Part shown: one piece after another, positions 10,570 through 22,949 of the stretch
How the letters are laid out: each line of letters opens with the position of its first letter
Numbering within the stretch: position 1 is the first letter of the stretch
Assembly (NCBI RefSeq): GCF_040954645.1
Contig: NC_092806.1
Location: 27,181,644-27,245,643 of the forward strand
DNA: 64,000 bases
Direction: 5' to 3'
Origin: Diabrotica undecimpunctata
Taxonomy: Eukaryota > Arthropoda > Insecta > Coleoptera > Chrysomelidae
Translations under genes and position numbers: made by a program
The notes under the pieces: model-generated
What the model saw: the letters and a program-made list of their open reading frames with translations, nothing else
Told to the model about the DNA's origin: nothing
Database searches by the model: none

Positions 10570-12920
10570 TCAAGAATAATATTTGGAATGTAAAATTACA
10601 ATTTTGTTTGTTTAAATTGTTAGTGTTATTATTTTTTCTTAAGTTTTTCTTTAATATTTTTTAGGTGCCTATAGGTATTAGGAGACTTCTGAAACTCACA
10701 AAAATACAATGTTAGAGAGAAAATTTTTCACGCAAACCAAACTTTAAAAAAATGTAAGTAAAATAGGCAACTATGTAGAACATAGCAAGATATATATTAC
10801 AAAATGTTTTATTAACTTTCTTTTTTTTTCAAATTTGAATTTTTTAAAATGTAAAAACGAAGTGGGGGCTCGAGTTTAGGCAACTTCCTCTATATACTAT
10901 CTCGGCACTGTTTATATACAGTTTTTTCTTCTTTTATCTTTTATTAATTTTCTGTTGATTATTACCAGTGATCCCCATATTTCGTTCCTTTGATTTTTTA
11001 AAGTACTTCGTTTACAATTCCCTAAATACAGCACTAAATAATTACAAAGCTAAAAAAATGATACGTTACGTAATATAGTAACGAAAATCTAACAGATAGT
11101 TAAGGAAATTAGACACCAGCATTGTGGCAGAATCGATTCTTTCAAAGTGTCTCGATTTGAATCGGCATTGTAATTCAATTACAGTCCCTACTAAATAGAT
11201 CTCGAGTCTTTTCAATTCTTACAGAAACATCTGAACAAGTGACAATGAAAAAACGAAAAATGTGCAACGCGTCCTTACTATCCAGAATAGAAAATAACTG
11301 TACCGAATATAAGACGTGAAAGCTTTACTAAGAAGATAGAGACCTATTGTATCGACATTTTAAGTTCCCACAAATGTTATGACTTGTTCCTTTTTAACAA
11401 ATGCCACCGTGAAACTTGAGTGACATTCGCAAAATGCGACCCTAACGTTCAATAGTTTGGTATTTATTTTATACCTAGGGAAGGTTCCATAGGATGCTTT
11501 GTTCTATTTGAGCGTGATTTATTGGGTATGTTATGGTACTTCTTGGGCGATGAACTGCAGGTGTCTTTAGGTGTCTTTAAAACGTGACATACGGGACAAA
11601 ATTAAACCACCAAAAAGGTTTCAAACATTTAAAAATATATTTTTATAAATTATAAATAGTTATTCAATACACAGTCCATTCATACACAACGTATAAATAG
11701 ACCTACATTTTTTATTATATTCATTCTATATAAATTAGTATTTCCATTCGATTCTAATTGGCCGGTAAATGGACTTGAAATACGGCAATACCCTGTAATT
11801 TTCCGTGTTACCATCGAATGAAAATTTGGATTTAGGTTCTACTTACCCACCACTTCACTTTTGGACTTGTGCCGTTGATTACTTTTTTAAAATTTTTATA
11901 TAATTGTAAATTAAAGCGGGTAATTGATTCAAATGTTTGTGCTTTAATGGCACATTATGTGTATTTTACAATGCTCCAATATACGCGTTCTAATATCTAA
12001 AATGTGATTTTTTTGTCAATGTTTGAAAAACATTATTTTCAAAATTTCTAAAATTTTTCTTTTACTTTAAAAACATTTTTTTTTAAATAAGCACTTTGAA
12101 CCGGTCAGACTTACATATCGTATCAACAATATATAAATACAGTAAATGATAAAGTGAAAATAATTCATTTTATTTGGGATGCCAATTAAGGGTTATTTTC
12201 ACCATGTTTTTACAAAAAAAAAGGGACCAACTTTATTTTGGGCGTAACTCGCTTAGTTTTGATTCTCGAAACAAAAAAAAAATAAAAATAAAGCCTTTTC
12301 AGCACTTTAAAACTCTTTCAAAAAGTTTGATTAATTTTCCCCGAAAAATTCTTCCATTTTTGGATATTTCACGTTGAAATATTCGGTTTGGAATTTGACA
12401 AATAAGAACCTACTTTTCATGAGATACAACACTGCTTCTACTAGGTCTACAGACTTCATAGTACACTATTTTTTGTTTTTTTTTATAAGCTACATTTTTG
12501 CTAAGAATATATTTTTTTAAAGAATACTTACTTCTTGAGTTATTTGTGAAAAACCGTCTGAAAACGTGGTTTTTATTTTGAAAAATGAACATTTTCACTC
12601 GCAAATAACTCAAAAAGTATTGACTTTGTGAAAAAACTGTATAGAATAAAGTTACTTGGAACTAGTCAATTTATCCATCACCGGACTTATTTTGAACGTA
12701 TGTTTTTCATCTCTGAGAAGGTGTGTATGAAGAAGAGGAACTTAAATTCGACAAGAATTTATTCTACTTTCTATTATTGCGAATATTTTAAAAATAAAGT
12801 TTTTAAAAAGAAAATTTTCAAGAAAAAAATCTTAATTGGCGCAGTCAGTAGGATTCTTTAAGCTTGCTTGCAGACTCCTAATAACTATATAGGCTGAGGG
12901 CAGTAATTTTTACAATTAGC
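10570..12920. other. Non-coding AT-rich stretch with a hairpin
   Basis: No coding similarity is seen. A hairpin occurs at 12,535-12,613, where TTGAGTTATTTGTGA is matched by TCGCAAATAACTCAA about 50 bp downstream. Short open frames at 12,174-12,861 have low-complexity Lys/Ile/Phe translations and are not supported as genes. Confidence 0.4.
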
Positions 12921-12924
12921 AGAA

Positions 12925-13190
12925 GGTAGAAACAAAAATATTTTTGACTTTGTTGCTAGAATCTCCCAACTTAAATCGAAAATAGAAGTCAAAATTAATT
13001 CAGAATTAGAAATAAACGCCGACATAAAAGTGATATTAATGGAACAAAACGAAGGTAATTCTATCGGTATTTTATTAGCAAACGTAGACCAAAAAACTAG
13101 AACAATTTTAGAAATTCGAGACCCTAAAACGTTTGCCCAAGCGTCAGATATTGCAACTAGACAATTTTATAATGATCAGATAATTTAATC
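12925..13190 (+). pseudogene. gag-like fragment of an LTR retrotransposon
   Basis: An open stretch contains FDFVARISQLKSKIEVKIN, then IKVILMEQNEGNSIGILLANV and DPKTFAQASDIA. The helical, charged pattern resembles the capsid part of Ty3/gypsy-type Gag proteins. It ends at a stop after NDQII. No pol sequence adjoins it; it is followed by an unrelated non-LTR fragment. The call is tentative because gag sequences evolve quickly. Confidence 0.35.
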
Positions 13191-13289
13191 TTTATCCCAA
13201 GAATACGAGACCGTTTCTACCAAACGTAAATTCGGGACTAACGCAAATTTTACTACTCCATAGAAAAAAGCCTGAGAAAACATAAAGGC

Positions 13290-13910
13290 CAGCAACTCGA
13301 CAGGCCAAAGAAACCTAGAGAATCTGACAATAGGAGACTATAACATCGAAAGCGTGAAAAATTTTACATATCTAGGTTCACTAGTTACCGCAGACAACAA
13401 TATCACTGAAAAAGTTAAGAGAAGAATACATATCGCTAATAAAACATATAATGGACTAATTAAACATCTAAGATCTAACAACATTACAAGAAAAGGACAT
13501 GGACACTGTCGAAAAGCGATGAGAACCTATTAGGTACGTTTGAACGAAAAATCCTTAGACACATATATAAGGGGGTGAAAGAAAATGACATATGGCGCAG
13601 AAGATATAATTTTGAACTATACACAACTTACAATGAACCCGAGGTCATAACATCCATAAAGATCGGACGTCTACTCTGGATGGGCCATTTTGAACGGATG
13701 TTGGAGACTGAAACACCAAAACATATAATGAGGCAAACACCAGTAGGGAGAAGGTCAAAGGGAAGACCCAAACTTAGATACATGGAACAAGTGGAACAAG
13801 ATCTGAAAACACTTAAGATTACCAACTGGAAAAACAAAGCAAGGAACAGAACAGAATGGCGAAAAATCCTAGAACAAGCCAGGACCCAGAATGGGTTGTC
13901 GAGCTACTGA
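13290..13910 (+). pseudogene. Non-LTR retrotransposon C-terminal fragment
   Basis: The frame preceding 13,500 reads ESVKNFTYLGSLVTADNN, the KYLG-like block found after the reverse-transcriptase core. After stops, an open 111-codon tail (13,575-13,910) contains RLLWMGHFERM, RRSKGRPKLRYMEQVEQDL and a final RTEWRKILEQA. This is the typical tail of insect endonuclease/reverse-transcriptase proteins. The endonuclease and catalytic RT core are missing, as expected for a 5'-truncated, decayed insertion. Confidence 0.7.
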
Positions 13911-14094
13911 TAATGATGATAGAAAAAAGCCTATATGTCTTGGCGTCTTGGAGAATATTTCGACTTAAACTTGTTGTATATGTTTAGCATCCATGGTTAT
14001 TCAAGACAAAGGCTTAATTCAATCATATATTGATATCTGGAGATAGGTTTTTGCTTCTCTTTAACATATTAAAATTATAAATAACGTAGGAGTG

Positions 14095-15136
14095 TATGCT
14101 GGCCATATTTGTCATTCCATAGAATAAGCATAATAGCCATCCCGTGTCCTTCTGCTAGAACTCATATTAGAACACATTTGGTCGAAGGTGTCTACACCTG
14201 CTTTGGTTTCATTATAGTTATGAATTATGAATGACTTGCCGGTTTCTTCTACGATTTCTGCAACCTCATGCATTGTTGAAAGTAACAAAACTATTTTGTT
14301 TCTCTTTGGTATGTAAGATGCTAACGTCTTTTTTCGATCGAATCAAAACACTGACGTATTACACTTTCCGTCTTTTCATTTCAAGAACTCCTTAGGAATC
14401 TCCTTATTCTTACGCATGGTTCCTATTATGATTAATTTGTAGACATATTGTTACAATTGGTCAGCAAAAGAAACATGTGAACCACTTGTCCATAGTTACG
14501 TTGCGATGAACATCGTGAATTGATTTAGTCAACTCTTTTACATAAAAGTCAGCTAGGGGCAAATCGTTGGCTTTTGTTTTTTTTTTTTTCAAGTAAGGAC
14601 TTGCATCTACCATATATTTGGTTGAAGAATGGCATACCATAACAATTTTTATCCCATACTTCGCTGGCTTGTTAGGAATATACATCCTAAAATTACAGCG
14701 TCCTAGGAATGCCAAAAGTTGTTCGTCAATTTTGATGTTTGAGGATGGAGAATACGATGTTTTACAGGTATCGATAAAATGTTCCAAATTTCTTGAATAT
14801 GTGTAAAGGGATCATTTATCTTTCTCTCTTCACTTGTTTCCCTGTTTTCAAATCTAAGAGAGTTTAGCAGGAATAAAAAGGGATCACAATTCATACAAGA
14901 TCTGTAAAACTTGTCTGAAATGGTGGTGACATCAAACATATGCCTTGCTGATAAATGATTGTCTTTCTTTGCCGCAGAAAGAATTTACCATAATTGTTCT
15001 TACTAAGACACTCAAAATCAAAATACAAATAATAAAAACTAGCTGATTTATCACAGGACGTAAACACGGGACTTTCGTCAAATTTATGAACCAAGCGACG
15101 AAAAATGACCTTAGAATTGGAAATTATATTAACCAT
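14095..15136 (-). pseudogene. piggyBac-like transposase, degenerate (copy 2)
   Basis: Minus-strand pieces run from VIFRRLVHKFDESPV (15,050) through a block ending HSFKTSKL-like sequence to KIDEQLLAFLGRCNFRMYIP, the first catalytic Asp region (near 14,720). MDKWFTC and further blocks down to a YNETKAGVDTFDQMCSN-like Asp region (near 14,200) complete the core. Frames change at least three times. The wording differs from copy 1, so this is a different piggyBac lineage and not a duplicate. Confidence 0.8.
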
Positions 15137-15139
15137 CTG

Positions 15140-16260
15140 CTACACTACACAAAGCTCAATACTAATCGGGCTCGGGATCTGGATCTGGAAGGTGCCTATT
15201 CAATTGGGGAAATCGTTAAAATAAACGACAGTAGGCGAAAAAGCCCGATGTTTTAGGAGCGTCGTAAAATTTACAAATAACTCGTAATCTAGGGTTAAAC
15301 TCTTTTCATAAATTTAATAAAGGTAAACCTATTTTCCAATACCAATGACAACATAATGCCAAATCATAACCAATCTTAATCGTACCCATAATTCCAACAA
15401 CTATAAAAATTTCCAAAATGTCCCAAATAAGTATTATCAACAAAATCGATCTAATTTTCACAATTTTATTTAACAATATAGGAATATGAATCTTATTCAT
15501 CTAATCCCAACAGATTTCAGGAAAAAGTATTTACTGGAACAAGTATTGTTTAGAAAAATGGTTACGTGATAAAATAAGAACGCCGACCACATATTTACTA
15601 CTTTTTCAGTCACAACTACAAAACGTATGTTATTAATACAATTGTACACATGCTATAAACACTTTTTATTATCATTTTACACTGTATAATATCCGGCGCG
15701 ATTGAAATAAAAGATCCGAACCTTCCAAACAAATAAATCATAAATTTTATGACCGAACTCGGTTTATCATCGGAATTTGATCTTCAGTATAAATAAATTA
15801 AATTTGATTTAATCCCCCGAGCGAAATTAAACCGATGCAATTAAATAAACGTCGGGACGGGTGTATTAAGACGTTAATCAGGGAGTATTTACAAAGTAAA
15901 CTCCAAGACAAACGTAAAATCCGCCTGCGGTAGAACAAAAGTAAAATCTCTTTATTGGATTAGCGCAGCGGCAACAATTAAACCGTTTAGTGATCTAGGT
16001 CTTTGGTTTTACGATACAAATATTTATGGTATCGTTATTTGTGGGTAAACATATGTCATCTACTGGTAAACTAGATTCATGGTATATTTTGCAATATACT
16101 AGGCGGTAACAAGACGCTATCTTTGTTTTTATGAGTATTTGTGTGTAACAAGCTTCAAAGCGACAAAAATAGGTATCGAATACGTCTAATATGTTTGTTT
16201 TTTTTGTTTATTACCACGCCAATGTTAATATAGTGTTACGACAGTTCCGTGAGAATTATT
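15140..16260. other. Non-coding, nothing recognised
   Basis: Neither strand shows coding similarity, terminal repeats or structured repeats that I can identify. Composition is mixed AT-rich. Confidence 0.4.
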
Positions 16261-16264
16261 CCAT

Positions 16265-16566
16265 ATAGAAAAAGGCCCTTGACGCAAAAGAAGAAGCATT
16301 GAAAAAATCTAGAATGATCGAAATGTCATGAAAAAATCCCGAAATGGACATACAACAAAAGGTTGCAGATAAAGTTGGAAAAGTTGTTCGATAAAGTGTC
16401 TTCAATGTCATTAAAGACTATAAAAATACCCACACATGATCTGCACGTAAAACAAATCAAAATCGTTCAAAATCAATAGATGCTGTAGATGATTTTGATA
16501 AGTCAGCTATAAGAAGATAGGTTCATCAATATTTCATTCAGTAATGAAGTTTCTACATGGACAAAG
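16265..16566 (+). pseudogene. Tc1/IS630-like transposase, N-terminal part (split by hAT)
   Basis: Helix-turn-helix-like pieces include MDIQQKVADKVGKVV and SVFNVIKDYKNTH, followed by a DAVDDFDKSAIRR-like segment. This is the N-terminal region of the insect DDE transposase whose catalytic half resumes at 19,155. The hAT element at 16,575-19,146 separates the halves, and the 8-bp duplication TCCTAAGA lies on both sides. Confidence 0.6.
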
Positions 16567-16574
16567 TCCTAAGA
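16567..16574. repeat. Target-site duplication, left (TCCTAAGA)
   Basis: This 8-bp sequence directly precedes the hAT terminus and is repeated exactly at 19,147-19,154. Eight bases is the target length of the hAT superfamily. Confidence 0.95.
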
Positions 16575-19146
16575 CAGCGGTTGCCAACCTCTTCAATGTG
16601 TTGAGCTACTTTGTTAATTTTGGAATAAACAGCGAGCTACCCACACGGAAGCCACGTAACGCAACGTAAATGAAATAATCCACAGTTAATATATCTTTAT
16701 ATGTATTTATTTTACTGTTTAACTGGTAATACATAATATATAGGTACCAATAATAAACTAATAACAAAATAACTAATATTACTAGTACGTACTTGTTCAT
16801 AGCTACATTCCTACATATCAAACGAAGGTATTTGAAAAATAAACACAAACTTTTATCTAGCCACAACGGCATGTCACGTATGATTTAAAAATAGTTAATA
16901 ATAACAACAAAAAAGTAACGCACTATCATAAACATAAACATTGAAAAATAAAAAAGCACGTTCAATGAGAAGGCTGAAACTCCGACTCATCGATAATTTT
17001 TTAAATGTTTGCAGTATAATTTGATGCAGCCATTCGAATACAATTATCCAAATGTTCATCTGTAAGTCGATTGCGATATTTGTTCTTAATAAACTTCATA
17101 TTGGAAAAAGAAGATTCACACAAATGGGTTGAACTGAATAATGCCTTCACTTTCAAGGCAACACGGCATAGAACTGAATATTTGTCTTTACTTACAATCG
17201 GCCAGATACATTCAGTACTTGAGACTAACGATTTTAAGGCTAAATCATTTTAAAACTCAATGACTTCCATTTCTGTTGCAGCAATGTCTTCGCCAAAGTT
17301 CTGCATAACACAAGCTGCAAACTGCTGGATATCAATTTCCATAAAGGGTGAAACAATAAACTGCGCTACTAAAGCCATTTCATTGAAATCCTTAAAATGA
17401 TTTTTGAAGTTACTCTTTAGGGTAAAAATTATTTCTACATGATATTTGTTGTCATAGGGTTTTAATGGATTTTCAGATATTTTTTCTGAAAGAATAGAAA
17501 AATGCTTGGAATCGCTGTTAATTAGGATTTGTTCCCAAAACTCCAGCTTTTTGATAAATACTTTTATATCAGAAATCATTTCCGGTAGTTATTTGTCTCT
17601 CCCCTGAAGCTGCAAATTAAGTTCGTTTAATTTCTCTGTAATGTCCACGAGAAAACCAAAATCTCTAAGCCAGATTGAATTTTCTAGTTCCGTAGTCGGT
17701 TCATCGCGTTGTTTGAAAAATTGAACTATGCCAGATAGGACATCATTAAAACGTTTCAGCACCCGTCCTCTACTTAACCATCGGACTTCAGAGTGAAGGG
17801 GTAGGTCCCAGTATTGACAGTCAACCTCATCGGCCAAGGTTCTGAATAATCTTCTTTGTAACGCTTGAGCTTTAATCTTGTTCACAATTGTTACCACCAG
17901 TTTCATAACGTTATTTAGTTTCAGGAAATTTCCACATAATGCTTGCTGATGGATAATGCAGTGGTAACAGATAAATTGCGGAAAAGTTTCATCTTTACGA
18001 CATAACGCCACCAGACCCTTATCACAACCCACCATAGCTGGAGCGCCATAGGTTGCCAAGCCTACCATTTTCAATATTGGAATTTTCTCGGAAGAAATAA
18101 TATTTTTTAAATGAGAAAACAACTCCTGTCCAGTAGTGTGTCCTTTCAGTGGAATGAACTTTAAAAGATCTTCTTTAATCGTAAAATCACTAAAAACCAT
18201 CCTGACGAACACGGCCATCTGGGCAGTGTCAACGACATCTGTTGATTCATCCAGTTAAAGTGAAAAATAAACACAGTTATCTAAGTCAGTTCTTAACTGT
18301 AAAAAAATATCATTGCTCATTACTTCTACACGTCTTATCACTGTATTAGCAGAAAGTTGCATAGATTTTATAGCTGAAACTATCTCGTCTTTATTTCCAA
18401 AGTTGGCAAATAACGAATCAGCAGCTTCTAAAAACGCCTGTTTTATCAGTTCCCCATCTTCATAAGGTTTCTTTTTTTGTGCAATTATCTGGGACACACG
18501 GTACGATGCTTCAGTTGCAGCCTTATTTTTGTCGACTGTTCTTAAAAATATTGATTGTTGTCCACTTAACTGTTTTTTTAATTGTTTCAGTTTCTCCTTT
18601 CTAGCGGCAGAATGTAGTGGGAATGATTTTTCAAAATTAGAATGTAGGTACAGTTTTATGATGTCTCTCAATATTTCCTTTTTTGGCAACGGATACCGAA
18701 GTATTACATAACAAACACACAATTTTAACTTTAACTTCTGTAAAAAAGTATTGTTCTTCCCATTCCGAATGAAAGTGGTATGTCTTTACCTTCTTACAAC
18801 TGCTTGCCATAATCTTATTTTTGTTGTTCTCTACTAACCCAACTGCTGGACGTTGGTTACGCGTTCAGTTTTAAACTAAGCGCAATGTCGCCGAGCCGTG
18901 CGTATTTATCCCGTTCAAAGCAATCCAGATCGTTCTCGAACACTAACGCGCTGGTCCGGCTGGTCGGTTCTAAAAATAGCCAATTCTAGCTTGACGGCGT
19001 TAGGGGTAGATCGCTCACCGCAACTTTTATGTTTAACTTCTCTGATTTTTGCAGTTTGTATTTTTTAAATTAAAATCGTTGTGAGAGCTACCAGAATTGC
19101 CCCGCGAGCTACCGGTAGCTCGCGATCGACAGGTTGGCGACCACTG
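16575..19146 (-). mobile_element. hAT transposon, full length with both ends
   Basis: The 2,572-bp element has terminal inverted repeats CAGCGGTTGCCAACCT at the left and CAGTGGTCGCCAACCT at the right (other strand), 14 of 16 matching, flanked by a perfect 8-bp duplication. It encodes one transposase on the minus strand (16,962-18,810). The 19-kb end holds a GC-richer leader that probably contains the promoter. It inserted into an already transposase-derived sequence. Confidence 0.93.
16962..18810 (-). pseudogene. hAT transposase, GTF2IRD2/ZBED5-like, nearly continuous frame
   Basis: The frame starts MASSCKKVKTYHFHSEW, the beginning of a BED-like region with CLLC and a HH pair near 18,690. 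After a +1 frameshift near 18,655 one reading frame runs to the end at 16,962. It is interrupted only by TAA codons at about 18,255, 17,589, 17,250 and 17,006. Visible family landmarks are LDESTDV, the first catalytic Asp region; CHCIIHQQALCG, the CxxH insertion-domain start; LHSEVRWLSRGRVLKRF; and the C-terminal dimerisation block CESSFSNMKFIKNKYRNRL with LDNCIRM. About 616 codons is full length. Otherwise the protein is well preserved, so inactivation is recent relative to its neighbours. Confidence 0.88.
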
Positions 19147-19154
19147 TCCTAAGA
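19147..19154. repeat. Target-site duplication, right (TCCTAAGA)
   Basis: An exact copy of the left 8-bp duplication, immediately after the right terminus CCACTG. Confidence 0.95.
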
Positions 19155-20110
19155 GATGTAAATAATGATAACGACTTACCCAATTTTAAGAGAACCACGT
19201 TTTATAAACTCTTACTAAAATTAAATTTTAAATTTCAAAAATGTGGAAGAAACAGTTTGCTACTCGACAGAAATGAAATTATGCTATGGCGAAGAGAACT
19301 GCAAAAGGTATGACCCTATAGAGCTGAAAATATAACAATTTATTAGTTGGACGAAACATGGATAAATGCTGGCCATACAAAATCAAAAGTTTGGGTGGAT
19401 GCTTCTGTGACTTATGCAAGACATGCATTTTTGGAAAAGTTGTCGATAGGCTTAAAAATTCTTAAAAAAAAAGATTTAAAAAAGGTAAAAGATTGATAAT
19501 CTGTCACATCGGAAGTAATAATGGTTTTGTTCCAGATGCACTGTGGGCTTTTGAGTCGAGCAAAAGTGGAGACTTCCATGAGGAAATGGATGGGAAGTTA
19601 TTTGAAAGTTGGCTCCAAAAGATATTAACACTGGAAAAAAATGCCGTACAATGCCCATTCCAGAAAATTGGAAAAAATATCCATTATGGATATAAAAAAG
19701 GCAGGCATTCAAAATTGGCTTCGCTCAAAAAAACATTCCCTTTGAAGAAAAACTGTTAAAAGTGCAACTTTTAGAAATCGTTAAACAACATAAAGGCGAA
19801 TATAATAGATACATAGTAGATGAACTGGTAAGAAGCACAAATAGAACATTATTCAATCCAATAGAACTTGTATGGGCACAAAAGAATTATGTTGCTGTCA
19901 ATAACACAACATTTAAGTTTGATGACATTAAAAATTTATTCCATGAAGCTATATCTGCTGTAACCATGGAAAAATGGAAAAGCTGCGCCAGGCATGTAAA
20001 AGAAGAAGTAGCCAAAAATGTGGGAGTTGGACAATTTAATTGAAGCCCAAATTGAGCCTCTCATTATTAACATTAATGATGACGGCAGTACATCAGATTC
20101 TGAAAGTTAA
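19155..20110 (+). pseudogene. Tc1/IS630-like transposase, catalytic part (split by hAT)
   Basis: After an N-terminal piece ending MLWRRELQKV, the frame shows LLDETWINAGHTKSKVWVD, carrying the first catalytic Asp in DETW. An open run (19,493-19,759) contains RLIICHIGSNNGFVPDALW. After a frameshift near 19,700 the frame 19,762-20,043 contains LLEIVKQHKGEYNRY and FNPIELVWAQ with the catalytic Glu. The second Asp block usually found between these segments is missing, as is the short block before FNPIELVW, so the enzyme is dead independently of the hAT insertion. Confidence 0.8.
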
Positions 20111-20639
20111 TAACGGAAATACGGTAATTTTATAAACTTTCTTTTTTCTGCATACATATCATTTTGTGGTAATAGCTCTCGATATTGTAAATCATTTTTA
20201 TATTTAAAAATTTGAGGTACTATAATCTGTATCTGTCAAAGTTTGTCTGTTTTATATTTTATCATTAATTTACTAGTCCGGCCCTGAACAAACGCGTGTT
20301 TCCAGTGTGCATTTGTTTACATCGTCCGTAACTTGAAGTTGAATTTAATTTAGGCTAGAGTTTTTCCCTAATCCTGTTTGTAGAATACCAACCATATCAT
20401 GCCTACTCATTACATTTGGCCAGCCTTGTGCTTCAATTGGTGTAGGAGATTAAGCTGTAAGAGAAATTACCGAAGAGGTAAGTCTCCAGGTAACCACAGT
20501 CGTGCAGGAAGAAGATAATGATCTTCCCTTGAAAACCTTAAACAGTCAAAAGAAACATAATGACAAAAGTCATACGAGAATGGTTTAAAAATGGGTAAGA
20601 TCTATTTGGCAGGAAATAGCCAAATAGAATGGAATTATA

Positions 20640-21600
20640 AAGACGTAGGTACTGGGCTCGTGGGCTCAATGTGAATCTCTGTATATTTCCAATGGTCTAT
20701 TATATCGGAAGTGGAAAACTCCCGATGGAGTATGTACAGTTCAACAAATGGCATTACCAAAATCACGCATTAAAATTGTGTTGCAAAAACTTCATAGCAG
20801 CCTTTCTGGAGGACATTTTGGTGTCAAAAGAGCACTGGCTAGAGTTCGAGACATATTTTACTGGATCAATTGTCGCTGAGATGTAGAAGATTGGTGTAAG
20901 AAAACGCCCTAGAACAAAAAGTTGTGGTAAAATGTCAAAATATCTTTCGGGAGAGCCATTTGACTGATTTGCAGTGGTTATTCTCGGTCTACTTCCGATG
21001 GCAACAAGTACTTATTGGTAGCAATAGATTTTTTTCAAAATGGCATAAAATTGCACCCCTTCCTAATCGAGAAGCGACTACAGTAGTAGAAACATTCATA
21101 ACACACATCATATCAAGACATGGAGTTCCTTTAGATTGGATTAGATACTTTCTGATCAAGGACGAAATTTTGAATCAGAATTATGGCAAGAATTAATGAA
21201 AATCTCTGACAAAATGGTCGAAAGATATAATAGAACTGTTTGTCAATACCTTTTAATGTTTGTCGCTGATAATAAAAAATATTGGGATACTTTAATTCCT
21301 CTATCCCTGTTAGCCTAAAGAAGTTTCGAACATAAAGGAACCGATTATTCTTCATCTATGATTATCACCGGAAGAGAAATGAAGTCTTCTTAAGAACTTC
21401 TTAAGAACTTACCTCTCTGCGAAGAAGTATGTTCATCACTGACGTACATCGAAAATTTGAAAGAAAAATTGGAAAAAGTCTACGAATTTGGTCGTAAAAG
21501 TTTGAAGTTTCAAAGTGATAAAGCGAAGGCTAGGGTCGATATGCATGCTAACTGGTAGAACTTTCGAAAGAGGTGACCCAGCATGGTTATACAATGTTCA
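20640..21600 (+). pseudogene. Ty3/gypsy integrase fragment, heavily decayed
   Basis: Pieces in three frames follow integrase order. A zinc-binding region with GGHFGVKRALARVRD comes first, then DVEDWCKK. The core has a VVILGLLPM block where the first catalytic Asp is expected. SRHGVPLDWI, then NFESELWQELMK-like and MVERYNRTVCQYL-like segments follow; the last carries the catalytic Glu region. A PSMMITGREM-like remnant lies near 21,360. There are many frameshifts. No reverse transcriptase or LTR is visible next to it, so it is an isolated fragment. Confidence 0.7.
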
Positions 21601-21619
21601 TTTTTGTTCTTTTTATTTT

Positions 21620-21940
21620 ATTTAATTTCTTATTCTTATATAGGTTTCTCTGGGTTCTAAAGTATTTAGTGTTTTATACTTCAGATAGGCCTCTCGTTTT
21701 TTCCTTACATTTCTCTTTAGTTTCTTTTCTAAACCATGGTATTGTTTGTTATCTTTCTAGTTGACTACGACTATACGTTTTCCTAAAGTGTCGATTGCTG
21801 CTTCGTTAATCCTGTTTTAATTTTTTTTTAGCTCTTATTTCTCATCTTCGCTGTTATTTGTTTGTTTCAGTTGTATCCTGTGCGACAGCCTCCATTTGTA
21901 CATTTCTCTAATCATTCGATTGACAGCGATTCCACATTGA
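21620..21940 (-). pseudogene. Non-LTR retrotransposon linker fragment (EN-RT junction)
   Basis: The minus strand reads INEAAIDTLGKR, a stop, then KREAYLKYKTLNTLEPRE and a Tyr/Ile/Arg-rich continuation. This lysine-rich order is found between endonuclease and reverse transcriptase in insect non-LTR proteins. It is short and carries stops; assignment is by pattern only. Confidence 0.4.
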
Positions 21941-22372
21941 TTTTTCTCTCAGTTAAGTGTTCAATCTAATAAAAAAACATAGTTTGTATATTTTAATATT
22001 TTAAAAATATTATTTTAATATAGTATATCTTACAATCTTGAAACGTAAACGTCAAATAGATAATTTATTTTTTAAATTGCGATTTATTATCTTCAGTAAC
22101 CGACTTAAAAAAAGTAAGATTATAGTATACAAAGAAAAATTATAATAATTTCAAAATATTTGAAAAATATTCAAATATTTTTCGATTTTGATAGTTGACA
22201 TACGAGTAATACAAACTATTGTGCAAAATTACTAGACACCTGGTTATTACTGTAATGGCACCTTTTCCTCTTTTAACAAAAACGTTTTTTAATAATGGTA
22301 GTAAATTGCTTAAGATATTATACACAAACTGCTCTCTGCATTTAAAAATGAACAAAAGTCGTTCCTTTCCTC

Positions 22373-22558
22373 CTAAAATATTTCATTGTTAAGCTCCAAA
22401 TCAGGCAAATCTTTAAATTTATGACCATCCTCCTGCAGTGATTTATACTTCGCCTTATTGTCCTCTGACATCTTTATAAACACATCACCAAATAAATGAT
22501 TTAACGATGGTAAAGTAACTTTATGATCTCTTTTACCGTGAAATATGGTCGTGCACAT
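22373..22558 (-). CDS. Small uncharacterised open frame
   Basis: A 61-codon frame starts MCTTIFHGKRDHKVTLPSL and ends LPDLELNNEIF at a TAG. It is more complex and less AT-driven than nearby random frames, and a possible splice acceptor (CATACTTTTAG) lies just upstream of the ATG. Translation past the stop continues plausibly for about 20 residues, so it may be one exon or a broken gene. I do not recognise a family and give no function. Confidence 0.25.
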   Translation of the reverse strand: MCTTIFHGKRDHKVTLPSLNHLFGDVFIKMSEDNKAKYKSLQEDGHKFKDLPDLELNNEIF

Positions 22559-22949
22559 TTTGATTTCTAAAAGTATGTTGTTATTCTGACCTTCTTTTGG
22601 AAAAATAAATTGCTATAGGGCGTTACACCGTAACGCCATTAGGAAATATTGTGATTTAGGATCGATGATAATGATTAATGGTTTTATTGCTAGACTTCAG
22701 CAGTAAAATTGAGATTAATATAAAAATTAAGGACAATAAGACTCTTTTAATCCATTGTGGAGATTAGTTTTTGGTAATTTTGAAACTATTAGTTTTTTGT
22801 TAGATCCGCGTCAGATATGCGTCAATTTAATGAATATTTAAAGAGTTAAAGAAGTTAACAACTCTTCAAAAATGTGTATACATGTTTAATAGTCTTCTTA
22901 CAAAAATTAACTAAAGGCAATTAATAAGAGAGAAAATTATAAATTTCAA

